31,268 bases of DNA. It comes from Chitinophagaceae bacterium UBA7600. GTDB taxonomy: Bacteria; Bacteroidota; Bacteroidia; Chitinophagales; Chitinophagaceae. Under the pieces are notes generated by a model that saw nothing but the letters and a program-made list of their open reading frames with translations, was not told where the DNA came from and made no database searches. Each line of letters begins with the position of its first letter. The stretch's first letter is position 1. Below, in pieces: positions 8,868 through 16,702 of this stretch. The position numbers and the translations under genes were made by a program. The stretch covers positions 1 through 31,268 of the forward strand of contig DLKC01000082.1 of assembly GCA_002478885.1 (NCBI GenBank), in the 5' to 3' direction.

Positions 8868-9000
8868 TTGCGTCGCACGCTTCAGGTTTCTGCTCTTTTA
8901 TCAACTGTTTTTTCCTGACATTTGATTTTTACTTTTGAACTGTTTGCCGAAGTATAGCAAATGCAGCGCGCTGTTACAGCAGCAGAAGAGTGCGACGCAA
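8868..9000. repeat. Intergenic inverted-repeat element (REPIN-like doublet)
   Basis: Left arm TTGCGTCGCACGCTTC (8868-8883) and right arm GAAGAGTGCGACGCAA (8985-9000) are inverted copies matching at 15 of 16 positions. About 100 bp lies between them. The pairing may extend weakly outward through TTTCTGCTC (8887-8895) and GCAGCAGAAG. It is in the 241-bp gap between wecB and the next glycosyltransferase, which holds no gene. It belongs to the same repeat family as the other intergenic arms in the window. Confidence 0.82.
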
Positions 9001-9051
9001 GGGACGATGAGCAGTGTTTCTAAAGCCGGCTATAAAAAATAAAATCATTGA

Positions 9052-9978
9052 ATGAGCAACCCAATCATAAGTATTATACTTCCAACTTACAATGGATCAA
9101 AATATATAAGCACTTCTATAGAAAGCTGCCTTGGCCAGTCATTCAGCGATTTCGAACTGATTATTGTAAATGATTGCTCGACCGACAACACCGCAGCAAT
9201 CGCTGAAACTTATGCAGCAAAGGATGGCCGGGTAAAAGTGATCCACAATGCGTCTAACAAAAAACTACCGCTTTCTTTGAATACCGGCTTTGATGCTGCG
9301 AAAGGGAAATATCATACATGGACCTCTGATGACAACTATTATGCGCCCGGCGCATTGCAGGAATTGCTGTCTATGCTCGAGGCTGATGCATCTGTTGATT
9401 TTGTGTATACTGATTATGTGATCATCAATGATGCAAATGAAATAACCGGCAAAAGAACTTTCGGGGATATCAACAAAAATTTTACCCATTTCCAGGGATG
9501 CAGTGCCTGCTTCTTATACAAAGCAAAAGTGTATGATGCGAATAAGGGATATAACCCGGGTGCCTTCCTGATAGAAGACTATGATTTTTTTGTAAGGGCC
9601 TTTTTGCAATTCAGGGTACTTTATGTAAACCGGTACGATCTTTATTATTACCGTGAACATGCAGCGTCACTCACTTCCACGCAAGGCGATGCGGTGAACG
9701 ACATTGCCAAGATTATGCTGGAGCGTCAGATGGGTTTGCTGGAAAAAAAACTGCCTGCGCAGCAATTGGCATTGGTTTATAGAAAATTTGCAGTTTACCA
9801 TGCTGTTCAACGCAACAACACAGGCAAGTACAGCCTGTACCTTGAAAAGCTCTGGAAAGTTTCGGCAAAGCAATTTTTTATCACCATTGTGTATGTCCCC
9901 TGTTTAAAAACAAAGCACACGGTTGTGTTGGGCCTTGCCGGGTTGATGCAATTATTGAAGTTGCTTTTTAAAAAATAG
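9052..9978 (+). CDS. Glycosyltransferase family 2
   Basis: A 308-residue GT-A glycosyltransferase. It begins MSNPIISIILPTYNGSKYIS, followed by FELIIVNDCSTDNTAAIAE (nucleotide binding), LPLSLNTGFDAAKGKYHTWTS and the DDN acidic motif. Next come VDFVYTDYVIINDANEITG and GAFLIEDYDFFVRAF. The last segment matches the ED-Y motif that supplies the catalytic base in this family. The short hydrophobic C-terminus with terminal lysines (LGLAGLMQLLKLLFKK) suggests peripheral membrane attachment. A hairpin terminator follows directly. It is part of the glycan island and its substrate is unknown. Confidence 0.92.
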   Translation: MSNPIISIILPTYNGSKYISTSIESCLGQSFSDFELIIVNDCSTDNTAAIAETYAAKDGRVKVIHNASNKKLPLSLNTGFDAAKGKYHTWTSDDNYYAPGALQELLSMLEADASVDFVYTDYVIINDANEITGKRTFGDINKNFTHFQGCSACFLYKAKVYDANKGYNPGAFLIEDYDFFVRAFLQFRVLYVNRYDLYYYREHAASLTSTQGDAVNDIAKIMLERQMGLLEKKLPAQQLALVYRKFAVYHAVQRNNTGKYSLYLEKLWKVSAKQFFITIVYVPCLKTKHTVVLGLAGLMQLLKLLFKK

Positions 9979-9984
9979 CTTCTG

Positions 9985-10012
9985 CGCAGGTATCGGTACC
10001 TGGCGTTTTTTT
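9985..10012 (+). terminator. Rho-independent terminator after the glycosyltransferase
   Basis: The stem is CGC-AGGTA / TACCTGGCG around a TCGG loop, with one bulged base. It is followed by seven T residues. It begins 6 bp after the stop codon of the family 2 glycosyltransferase, so it probably ends the wecB-glycosyltransferase transcript. Confidence 0.75.
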
Positions 10013-10169
10013 GTAAACATATTTTCGCAACCGCAAATTTCTCCTGCCACAGTTATTCTTAAATTAACACAGTTATTCCCTCCCGGGTTATTGGTTCAAA
10101 AATACATGGCCATGAATTTGGTGCTTTTGTTTATACGAGTACTTTAGTATTTTAAATAACACAACTGAT

Positions 10170-10913
10170 ATGAGAACAATTCACAAAGCCTTTGCTGTAA
10201 TAGCACTTTCGGCAATACTTTTCTCCTGCACAAAAGAAGTAAAAACAGCAGATGCTAATGCTTCGGCATTTGTAGCGGCCAATGAAGCTGAGGCAGCTCT
10301 GCCGTGCGGTAATGGTAAATGGGTCGGCACCTACGGATCTGATTATGGATCGCAGGAGGTAGACCCTTCCACCTTTATTTCGGGAGGCATTGCCCAACTG
10401 AAAAACAGTCCCTGGTCCTATTTCTATTCGGGAATTGCCTTAAAGGTTCCAACTTGCCATGAAATAGTAGCTGATACTGTAAAATTGGAAGTACGCCTTA
10501 AAAATCCCTCAACAGAGATTGGTTCAATTGCGGACTATGATGTTTCGCTTTGGATTTATGGAACACAAGATACCGCACGGGTGATCTACATCGGATACCG
10601 GGCTCAGTTTTGCCAATTTGGATTGAACAATCTACTGTTAACAAATATTCCCGAGTTGTTACATGTATACGATGACTGGTCAACGGTTACATTGGAAGCA
10701 CAACATAAAAATCTTGTTACAAGCAGGGATGGCAATGTCATAAAACAAATGCCTTATAAAGGATATCAATTAGGCAGGTTAAAGAAAGTTGATGTAAGCT
10801 TTAAAGGGCCTGGCAGTGTTGACTGGATTAAACTATACAGCACAAAATCCGGTAAACTAATTATGTCAGAGGATTTCAATAAGGATGGCAAGTCTTCAGT
10901 TGTTTGGTATTAG
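10170..10913 (+). CDS. Putative lipoprotein of unknown function
   Basis: A 247-residue secreted lipoprotein. MRTIHKAFAVIALSAILFSC is a signal peptide ending in the lipobox LFSC, with the Cys at residue 20. The mature part starts with an Ala-rich spacer. It then has aromatic-rich beta-strand segments such as NGKWVGTYGSDYGSQEV, SPWSYFYSGIALKVPTC, SLWIYGTQDTARVIYIGY and VDWIKLYSTKSGKLIMSEDF. The C-terminus, an acidic DFNKDGKSS loop ahead of VVWY, looks like a calcium- or carbohydrate-binding beta-sandwich edge, but I do not recognise a named family. It is flanked by terminators and is therefore monocistronic. It may act with the surface glycan, but that is only positional inference. Confidence 0.8.
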   Translation: MRTIHKAFAVIALSAILFSCTKEVKTADANASAFVAANEAEAALPCGNGKWVGTYGSDYGSQEVDPSTFISGGIAQLKNSPWSYFYSGIALKVPTCHEIVADTVKLEVRLKNPSTEIGSIADYDVSLWIYGTQDTARVIYIGYRAQFCQFGLNNLLLTNIPELLHVYDDWSTVTLEAQHKNLVTSRDGNVIKQMPYKGYQLGRLKKVDVSFKGPGSVDWIKLYSTKSGKLIMSEDFNKDGKSSVVWY

Positions 10914-10930
10914 TTCACCCAACTTCATAT

Positions 10931-10964
10931 AAAAAAATAGCCCGCCGTCTGGGGGCTATTTTTA
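10931..10964 (+). terminator. Rho-independent terminator after the lipoprotein gene
   Basis: The stem is ATAGCCC (10937-10943) / GGGCTAT (10953-10959) with a 9-base loop. It is preceded by an A-run and followed by TTTTT. It starts within 25 bp of the lipoprotein stop codon. The A-run on the other side means it could also work on the minus strand. Confidence 0.82.
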
Positions 10965-10996
10965 TGTGCGCAATACACAAAAAACAAAAATTGAAT

Positions 10997-11003
10997 TACT
11001 TTG
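10997..11003 (+). promoter_or_regulatory. -7 box-like TACTTTG immediately before the glycosyltransferase start
   Basis: TACTTTG resembles the Bacteroidota -7 consensus TAnnTTTG but is one base short. It ends only 6 bp before the ATG at 11010. If used, the transcript would have almost no leader. No clear -33 TTTG is seen at the standard spacing. Confidence is low. Confidence 0.35.
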
Positions 11004-11009
11004 CCGACT

Positions 11010-11933
11010 ATGGCAAACGATAAATTTGAACTGGCCCTCGTAATCTGCACTTACAATAGAGACAGGTATTTGCCCGATGCACTTGAAAGTATTAAAAACC
11101 AGTCTTTCCCAGGAACACAATTTCAGGTTGTTATTGTAGACAATAACAGCACCGACAACACGGCAGCTATTTCAAAAAAATTTATTGCAGAGAACCCTGA
11201 TCTTCATATCACCTATGCTTTTGAACAACAAAAAGGTTTGTCGTTTGCAAGAAACAGAGGTGTAGCAGAAGCCGATGCGCCAGTGCTTTGTTACATTGAC
11301 GACGATATTATCCTCGCCCCTGGCTTTCTCAATGCAATGAAAAGCTTTTACGACAGCTATCCAAACGCGGTTGGTGCGGGTGGCAGGGTAATTCCAAAAT
11401 ATGAGCATGACAAAGAACCGGAATGGATGAATAAATATTTAAACGGATTTGTTGGAAGAGTTGAGCACGGTGACAAGATAAAAAAATACGATGAAAAGAT
11501 GAAGTATCCGGCGGGTTGCAATATGTCTTATAAAAAAAACGTGATACTAAAGGCGGGTGGCTTTAATAATGAATTGACTTTTCGGAGCGATGACAAATAT
11601 ATATTCCATAAAATTACACAATTATCAACGGAGATATATTACCTGCCTGATGCCTATTTGTACCATAACATAGATGCTTACCGGCTGGATATCGGAAATT
11701 TTAAAAAATTGTTTTTAAAAACCGGTAATGAAGAAAAAAGGCGCATAAAATCTGAAAAAGGCAGCCTTGGTGTTTTCAAGAAGTTTATTGAGTTTGTGAC
11801 AAAGTTTGGAGCTTCTATAGTTTTGTTTTTTTTGTTTTTATTGAAAGGACAAACACCGAAAGGGAAATACATCGTCATCTCCCAATGGTGTACTTTAAAA
11901 GGTTTTCTGAAGAAGGATGTTTTTGTTCGCTAG
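11010..11933 (+). CDS. Glycosyltransferase family 2
   Basis: A 307-residue GT-A glycosyltransferase from the ATG at 11010. A TTG at 11001 lies upstream in frame but inside a promoter-like box. Motifs are FELALVICTYNRDRYLPDAL, FQVVIVDNNSTDNTAAIS, KGLSFARNRGVAEADAPVLC and the acidic metal site YIDDDI. Then come AVGAGGRVIPKYEHD and YPAGCNMSYKKNVILKAGGF. The C-terminus has a hydrophobic segment (FGASIVLFFLFLLKGQTP) consistent with membrane attachment. It is the last gene of the glycan island. Its stop codon overlaps that of mqnA on the other strand in the tetranucleotide CTAG, with no terminator hairpin between them. Confidence 0.92.
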   Translation: MANDKFELALVICTYNRDRYLPDALESIKNQSFPGTQFQVVIVDNNSTDNTAAISKKFIAENPDLHITYAFEQQKGLSFARNRGVAEADAPVLCYIDDDIILAPGFLNAMKSFYDSYPNAVGAGGRVIPKYEHDKEPEWMNKYLNGFVGRVEHGDKIKKYDEKMKYPAGCNMSYKKNVILKAGGFNNELTFRSDDKYIFHKITQLSTEIYYLPDAYLYHNIDAYRLDIGNFKKLFLKTGNEEKRRIKSEKGSLGVFKKFIEFVTKFGASIVLFFLFLLKGQTPKGKYIVISQWCTLKGFLKKDVFVR

Positions 11934-12736
11934 TCAACCGTCTCAACCAGTTCCAAGAATTTTTTTAATCCATCCCGTTTGTTTTCATCGAGCAGGTAGC
12001 TGATGTTCCTACGGTAATACACCTGCAGGTCGTAGTGACTGTAACTGTTCTCGGCAATCACCGCATCGAGTTGCACGATGCCTTCCGCGTTCGCCTTGTT
12101 AAAATGGCTGATAAAATCTTCCGGCAATTTTTTATTCGCTACCCAGGCTGCAAATACGAATGGCAACCCGGTCATCTCTTTCCATGCTGCGGCCAGGTCA
12201 AATTCATAAGGCATCGATTCCCGCAGTTTTAACGCGCGGTCGCCAATTACCACACCGGCCGTTTTGCCCCGTATATGCTGAATAAAATTAATGCCCCCAT
12301 CTTCAAAAGCCGGATCAATCTTCCAGTGATGTTTACACAGCACTTTACAAAGTTCAACCGATGTTCTGCTCTGGTAATCGAGCAACACCGTTTCAATTTC
12401 GTGCAGGGCTACCTCGCTGAACAAGCCCACACTTGCCACTTCGCCATCGCTTCCTATACAATAATCGCTGATGATATAAGACTCCTTCAACATTGGGATA
12501 ATGCGCACGGGTACAAGCCCCACATCTATCGACCCATCAAGTAGCATAGCAGCAATTTTTGCCGGAAATTCCTCCCATAATTCCAGTTGTTCGAGCAACT
12601 CCGGATCGCGTTTTATACCATACAGTAATGGCTTCGTATTTAAATAACTTACCGCCCCAACCTTAATCTTATCCAATTCTTCTATTTTTGCGGCAAAGAA
12701 AAGGGATTTTTCCGGAGCCGGGCTTTTCCGTTTCAT
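11930..12736 (-). CDS. mqnA: Chorismate dehydratase of the futalosine menaquinone pathway
   Basis: About 268 residues from the ATG at 12736. The frame stays open back to 12919, but that stretch crosses an intergenic repeat arm and has no family similarity. MqnA converts chorismate to 3-enolpyruvylbenzoate, the first step of the futalosine route to menaquinone. Characteristic segments are KIKVGAVSYLNTKPLLYGI, MLLDGSIDVGLVPVRIIPML, ISDYCIGSDGEVASVGLFS, VLLDYQSRTSVELCKVLC and GVVIGDRALKLRE. The periplasmic-binding-protein-like fold and the length (about 270 residues) fit the family. It is a single gene here; the other mqn genes are not in the window. It diverges from purB. Confidence 0.92.
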   Translation of the reverse strand: MKRKSPAPEKSLFFAAKIEELDKIKVGAVSYLNTKPLLYGIKRDPELLEQLELWEEFPAKIAAMLLDGSIDVGLVPVRIIPMLKESYIISDYCIGSDGEVASVGLFSEVALHEIETVLLDYQSRTSVELCKVLCKHHWKIDPAFEDGGINFIQHIRGKTAGVVIGDRALKLRESMPYEFDLAAAWKEMTGLPFVFAAWVANKKLPEDFISHFNKANAEGIVQLDAVIAENSYSHYDLQVYYRRNISYLLDENKRDGLKKFLELVETVD

Positions 12737-12757
12737 GGCGATCAAGTATCTGTAGTA

Positions 12758-12861
12758 TAGTGCCGCACTGTTCGGCTGTAGAAATTTCAATGATCCCGTG
12801 AATTTTGCATCTGAACAGTTGACAGCTGCATTCAGCTCAACAGTACAAGTGAGTGACACAA
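12758..12861. repeat. Intergenic inverted-repeat element with a degenerate left arm
   Basis: The right arm GTACAAGTGAGTGACACAA (12843-12861) is an exact consensus copy, followed by CAACAAAAGCCGGG, which is shared with the copy at 30149. The left arm at 12758-12780 is degenerate: it keeps CGCAC and TTCGGCTG, the same flank as the left arm at 3238. The element occupies the divergent mqnA-purB intergenic region, 5' of both genes. It makes the mqnA reading frame look about 60 codons too long. Confidence 0.72.
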
Positions 12862-12956
12862 CAAAAGCCGGGTAAAGATCTGGCAGCCGGCAAAAAAAAG
12901 TCTTATAAACCAATAACAAATAAACCGGTCACCGGATCGGCCGGCACCAGCAATCA

Positions 12957-14303
12957 ATGGAATTAAACAATCTAACTGCTATCTCGCCTGTAGACGGACG
13001 TTACCGCAAACAGGTTGCACATCTCGACCACTATTTCTCTGAATATGCGTTAATGAAGTATCGCGTAATTGTGGAGATCGAATATTTTCTTTTTCTCGCT
13101 GATAAGAAGTTTTTCAGGCTTTCGGCAAAAGCAAGACAGCAGTTGAAAAAAACAGGCGAAAACTTTGGCCTTGACGATGCCCAGCAAATAAAACAAATAG
13201 AGTCTGTAACCAACCACGACGTGAAGGCAGTGGAGTATTTTTTAAAAGAACAGCTCGATAAGGCAGGCGCTTCTGCTGTAAAAGAGTGGATGCATTTTGG
13301 CCTAACATCGCAGGATATCAACAACACTTCTATTCCGCTCAGCTGGAAGAACTTTGTGGAGCATGAATACCTGCCCTCCGTCATTAACCTGCAGCATTCA
13401 TTGCACCAGCTTGCGAAACAATGGGCCGACATTTCGATGCTCGCGAGGACGCACGGCCAGCCTGCATCGCCAGTTAAACTTGGCAAAGAATTGATGGTGT
13501 TTGTGGAGAGAATAGAGAGCCAGGTGCAGCTATTCTCCTATATTCCTTTTTCGGCCAAATTTGGTGGTGCCACGGGCAACTTTAATGCGCACCATGTAGC
13601 TTATCCAAAAAAAGACTGGGTTGCACTGGCCAACGAATTTGTAGAAGGAACCCTGGGTTTGCAGCGCCAGCAGTTCACCACCCAGATTGAGCACTACGAT
13701 AACCTTGCGGCGCATTTCGATGCGATCAAGCGCATCAACACCATTTTGACAGATCTCTGCCGCGATACGTGGACTTACATAAGCATGGATTACTTTAAAC
13801 AGCAGACAAAGAAAGGCGAAGTAGGAAGCAGCGCTATGCCGCATAAGGTAAACCCAATAGATTTTGAGAATGCGGAAGGCAACCTTGGTATTGCCAATGC
13901 CATCCTGGAACACCTGTCGGCCAAGTTGCCGGTTTCCAGGTTACAGCGAGACTTAACCGATTCCACCGTGCTTAGGAATCTTGGTGTTCCGATGGCTCAT
14001 ATAGCGATAGCCATGAAGTCGATCGACAAAGGTTTGGGTAAATTATTATTGAATCAAGCGGCGATACAACAAGACCTGGAGAACAACTGGGCCATTGTTG
14101 CGGAGGCCATACAAACTATACTGCGGAGAGAAAATTATCCAAATCCTTACGAGGCATTGAAAGACCTTACAAGGGGGAAGACCTCCATCAGCAAAAAAGA
14201 CATTCATGATTTTATCGCTTCCTTAAAAGTAAACGCCGCGGTTAGAAAAGAACTTAAAGCAATTACACCGCATAACTATACCGGTATACATCCAAAGTAT
14301 TAG
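12957..14303 (+). CDS. purB: Adenylosuccinate lyase
   Basis: A 448-residue enzyme of purine biosynthesis. It cleaves SAICAR to AICAR and adenylosuccinate to AMP, releasing fumarate. It begins MELNNLTAISPVDGRYRKQV, the typical start of the E. coli-like PurB branch. Family signatures are WMHFGLTSQDINNTSIPL, MLARTHGQPASPVKLGKEL and SAKFGGATGNFNAHHVAYP. The superfamily signature is GSSAMPHKVNPIDFENAEGN, with the mobile-loop serines at about residues 291-292. The length is normal. A hairpin terminator follows at 14321. It lies divergently from mqnA with a repeat element between. Confidence 0.97.
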   Translation: MELNNLTAISPVDGRYRKQVAHLDHYFSEYALMKYRVIVEIEYFLFLADKKFFRLSAKARQQLKKTGENFGLDDAQQIKQIESVTNHDVKAVEYFLKEQLDKAGASAVKEWMHFGLTSQDINNTSIPLSWKNFVEHEYLPSVINLQHSLHQLAKQWADISMLARTHGQPASPVKLGKELMVFVERIESQVQLFSYIPFSAKFGGATGNFNAHHVAYPKKDWVALANEFVEGTLGLQRQQFTTQIEHYDNLAAHFDAIKRINTILTDLCRDTWTYISMDYFKQQTKKGEVGSSAMPHKVNPIDFENAEGNLGIANAILEHLSAKLPVSRLQRDLTDSTVLRNLGVPMAHIAIAMKSIDKGLGKLLLNQAAIQQDLENNWAIVAEAIQTILRRENYPNPYEALKDLTRGKTSISKKDIHDFIASLKVNAAVRKELKAITPHNYTGIHPKY

Positions 14304-14320
14304 CCGTCTTTACGGAAAAG

Positions 14321-14356
14321 AGGAACATGGCCAGAAGCTATGTTCCTTTGTTTGTT
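14321..14356 (+). terminator. Rho-independent terminator after purB
   Basis: AGGAACAT (14321-14328) pairs with ATGTTCCT (14340-14347) around an 11-base loop. A T-rich tail (TTGTTTGTT) follows. It begins 17 bp after the purB stop codon. Confidence 0.75.
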
Positions 14357-14438
14357 ATATGGGTTGTTTCAAAAATGATCGCTGCACAGTAAAATCCACC
14401 TGTCAATAAATTCCGTATTATCTGGCAAATAATATTTT

Positions 14439-15245
14439 ATGCCTACCTGCCAGGAGATGGAAGCTATTGAAATGGAAGCCTGGCAAAATATGTTTGACAT
14501 TGCCCCTGCCACTTTTCGGAAGGAAATGAATCTCTATTATGAAAAAACCGGTGGCGGCATTTGTTTTGTTTTTCCAAAATATCCCGTAGTACATTTTAAT
14601 ATGGCGATGAGTTTTGGCTATGCCGAACCCATAAGCGAAAAACTACTTAAGCAGGTGGAAGCAATCTATAAAAAAGAAAACCAGCCTGTTTATTTGATCC
14701 AGCACTGTGAGCATCAGCAGCCTGCAAATGCCAGGGAAATATTTAATTCCCGTGGATTTCGGGAAGCTGGTGGCTGGGAGCGTATCAGCTGGGCACCGCA
14801 ACAGGTCGCAGCAATTTCTTCTGAACGAAAGATAACGGTAGAAAAGGTGACAAAGGAAACTGTTGCATTATGGGAGCAGTTTATTCTCGATTTGTACCAG
14901 TACCCCGCAAAGGATTGGCTACAAGCTTTTATCAGCAAAAGCTGGCACAATTTCATTGCTCTTGAGCAAGGAAAGATTGTTGCATGCCGTTCTGTCTATA
15001 CCGGGAAAAATGATTTCGCATGGAGTGGCGTAGAAGCACCTGTTCCAATCTTGATGACAAACGATCTCGAGCCGGATCGCTTTTTATGGAAACACATTCA
15101 ACAGTTCTGTTTTGATATTGACATTCAACTGCTGGTCGCAGATATCGAAAAACCCTCGCCTGAAAGAAACACGCCGATCTACCGGTTCTATGCTGACCTT
15201 GGTTTTCAAGTGGAGTATTTGCGTTCACTATATCGAAAGGAATAA
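14439..15245 (+). CDS. GNAT family N-acetyltransferase
   Basis: A 268-residue protein that looks like a two-part GNAT acetyltransferase. The N-terminal half contains GGGICFVFPKYPVVHFNMAM, a segment seen at the start of large GNAT proteins, and YLIQHCEHQQPANAREIFNS, which leads into RGFREAGGWERISW. The C-terminal half has WHNFIALEQGKIVACRSVYT and the final IYRFYADLGFQVEYLRSLY, typical of the last GNAT strands. The usual Q/RxxGxG/A acetyl-CoA loop is not obvious in the C-terminal half, so activity is uncertain. The substrate is unknown. It converges on the next acetyltransferase with 8 bp between stops and no hairpin terminator. Confidence 0.75.
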   Translation: MPTCQEMEAIEMEAWQNMFDIAPATFRKEMNLYYEKTGGGICFVFPKYPVVHFNMAMSFGYAEPISEKLLKQVEAIYKKENQPVYLIQHCEHQQPANAREIFNSRGFREAGGWERISWAPQQVAAISSERKITVEKVTKETVALWEQFILDLYQYPAKDWLQAFISKSWHNFIALEQGKIVACRSVYTGKNDFAWSGVEAPVPILMTNDLEPDRFLWKHIQQFCFDIDIQLLVADIEKPSPERNTPIYRFYADLGFQVEYLRSLYRKE

Positions 15246-15253
15246 AAAGCGTA

Positions 15254-15772
15254 TTATTGGTAGTATTCCTGCCGTGACATAACAAATCTCTTTAACTGCG
15301 TTTCTCCTTCTGCAAATTCCATTTCTTCTTTAAACCCACACTTGAGCAGCACTTTCTGTGAGGCGATATTGGGTAGTTCAGTTACACCGTAAAGCAGGTC
15401 TTTGTTGTGCTGCCGGAAAAAAAGCGGGATACCGCGGTTCACAAGTTCTGTAGCGAAGCCTTTGCCCCATGCCTGGGGATCGAGCGCATAGCCTATCTGA
15501 ATTTTTGTATCATCGCCTGGTATTGGAATGATGACAAACGTGCCAACAAATAACCCGGATGCTTTTTCATAAACTCCCCAGCGGCCCATCCCTTCTTTTT
15601 CCCGGTAAAACTTTAGATTAGCCTCAAACAGATTGAGTGCCTCTTGCCTGTTAACAGGAGGCCTGATATACCGCATAACCATTTCATTGCCGTTTAGTGC
15701 AATAAAATCGTCTGCATCTTTAGGTTCATATTCTCTCACCAGCAGCCGCTGTGTTTGAAATATAAGCTGCAT
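15254..15772 (-). CDS. RimJ/RimL-type GNAT N-acetyltransferase
   Basis: A 172-residue GNAT protein of the Acetyltransf_3 type. It begins MQLIFQTQRLLVREYEPKDA. The middle has GRWGVYEKASGLFVGTFVII, then IQIGYALDPQAWGKGFATEL, which contains the acetyl-CoA loop QAWGKGFATE (Q-x-x-G-x-G/A pattern). NIASQKVLLKCGFKEEMEF is the conserved C-terminal block. Such enzymes acetylate ribosomal protein N-termini, amino sugars or drugs; the substrate is not evident here. It is followed on the same strand by no close gene and is probably monocistronic. Confidence 0.88.
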   Translation of the reverse strand: MQLIFQTQRLLVREYEPKDADDFIALNGNEMVMRYIRPPVNRQEALNLFEANLKFYREKEGMGRWGVYEKASGLFVGTFVIIPIPGDDTKIQIGYALDPQAWGKGFATELVNRGIPLFFRQHNKDLLYGVTELPNIASQKVLLKCGFKEEMEFAEGETQLKRFVMSRQEYYQ

Positions 15773-15802
15773 AAATTGACTGGCTGTTCAGAAGGCGGTC
15801 AC

Positions 15803-16231
15803 TCAGAATTTTTTGATTGTGCGGTAAATTTCTATAAGCAGCAACAGGGAAGACAATACGCCGAGAATAATACTTGTAAGCTTGATGTATGGGAAAATGC
15901 CTTTGATGAAAAACAACCGGGGTTCATCTGCCATATAATAAATGGTAAGTTTCTTACCCACCTCGTATTTCTGGTAACGTTCCTTTTTGGATTGAACTGT
16001 AACAGCTGATCCATCTGCGGTATAGTATTGCAGAACGGGATAATAACGTACAGCACCGTCAGAGTCTCTCATCGCTTTACTGTCAATAACAGTTGCTTCT
16101 GTGCTGACACCCTTTGTTTGTATCCTTCTTCTTTCGGCCAGTTTCAATATAACCTTGTAAACAAAATAGTAGCAAACAAAAAGAACAAGTCCGGCGTAAA
16201 TAAGCAATTTAAAAATACTGAACGCGATCAT
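15803..16231 (-). CDS. DUF3592 domain membrane protein
   Basis: A 142-residue protein with a transmembrane helix at each end: LLIYAGLVLFVCYYFVYKVI near the N-terminus and LTSIILGVLSSLLLLIEIY near the C-terminus. Between them is the DUF3592 core: TEATVIDSKAMRDSDGAVRYYPVLQY, then the thread GKKLTIYYMADEPRLFFIKG. This is the typical beta-rich domain of the family, which is of unknown function. It is transcribed away from ccmE across a 471-bp region and ends 30 bp before the start of the RimJ-like gene, so it could lie upstream of that gene in one transcript. Confidence 0.8.
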   Translation of the reverse strand: MIAFSIFKLLIYAGLVLFVCYYFVYKVILKLAERRRIQTKGVSTEATVIDSKAMRDSDGAVRYYPVLQYYTADGSAVTVQSKKERYQKYEVGKKLTIYYMADEPRLFFIKGIFPYIKLTSIILGVLSSLLLLIEIYRTIKKF

Positions 16232-16516
16232 AACTGTGAGATAAGCAGCAATAAAATATGGTTGACAGTTTCAAAGATAGCTTTCAAAAACATAAAAGGG
16301 CAATTAAATACTGCTTATTCAGCGGTTTGAATTGCCGCCCCGGAGGAATGACCTTGTCCCGCATTAAAAAATCATGAAAGTTTGTATGCGGCTTACAGCG
16401 CCTGACGACAATTTGCTTTTGTCGAGCCCGGTTTAGGTTATAATACAGCTTTTGGCTTTAAAGGCCGGCATAGCTGTCCGTTCAATTTGGTAGCCGCTGC
16501 GGCTGATAGAACAACA

Positions 16517-16535
16517 GTACAATTGGGTGACACAA
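16517..16535 (-). repeat. Dispersed intergenic repeat, solitary arm
   Basis: GTACAATTGGGTGACACAA on the plus strand; on the minus strand it reads TTGTGTCACCCAATTGTAC. It differs from the consensus only in the middle. It is preceded by CAACA, as is the copy at 12843. I could not find a convincing partner arm in this gap. Confidence 0.7.
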
Positions 16536-16653
16536 TCCCGTACGTACATCAATGCTACGGAGTGCAAAAGCCGGTTACAGCAAAAAAGTCAGGCAGTTAA
16601 AACCGCCTCGTTGAATGTTAAAAACATTTAGACATTAATTAAATAAAACAGCA

Positions 16654-16680
16654 GGTATGCAAAATGCATTTTGGCATACC
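16654..16680. promoter_or_regulatory. 27-bp near-perfect palindrome (candidate operator) at the ccmE promoter
   Basis: GGTATGC (16654-16660) and GCATACC (16674-16680) are perfect inverted half-sites. The 12 bases between, AAAATGCATTTT, are themselves palindromic. One unpaired G (16673) breaks the symmetry. The right half-site overlaps the -7 box TACCTTTG (16677-16684), so a bound protein would block transcription. It lies upstream of the expected transcription start, so an RNA hairpin role is less likely. Confidence 0.6.
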
Positions 16681-16684
16681 TTTG
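16677..16684 (+). promoter_or_regulatory. -7 promoter box TACCTTTG of ccmE
   Basis: It matches the Bacteroidota -7 consensus TAnnTTTG exactly. It ends 18 bp before the ccmE ATG. No clear -33 TTTG is visible at the standard spacing. Confidence 0.6.
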
Positions 16685-16702
16685 ACCCCGAAATAAAACA
16701 AG

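Larger units (their letters stand above)
16232..16702. other. Intergenic region between DUF3592 gene and ccmE
   Basis: No protein-coding gene or RNA gene is evident in these 471 bp. The region holds one arm of the dispersed repeat (16517-16535) and a short GC dyad AGCCGC / GCGGCT (16492-16504). It also holds a 27-bp palindrome and -7 box at the ccmE end. The first 90 bp presumably contain the promoter of the minus-strand DUF3592 gene. Confidence 0.6.

Noticed and set aside
12035..12544. Plus-strand open frames inside mqnA
   Set aside because: They are antisense to clear MqnA motifs and have low-complexity, unconserved translations.
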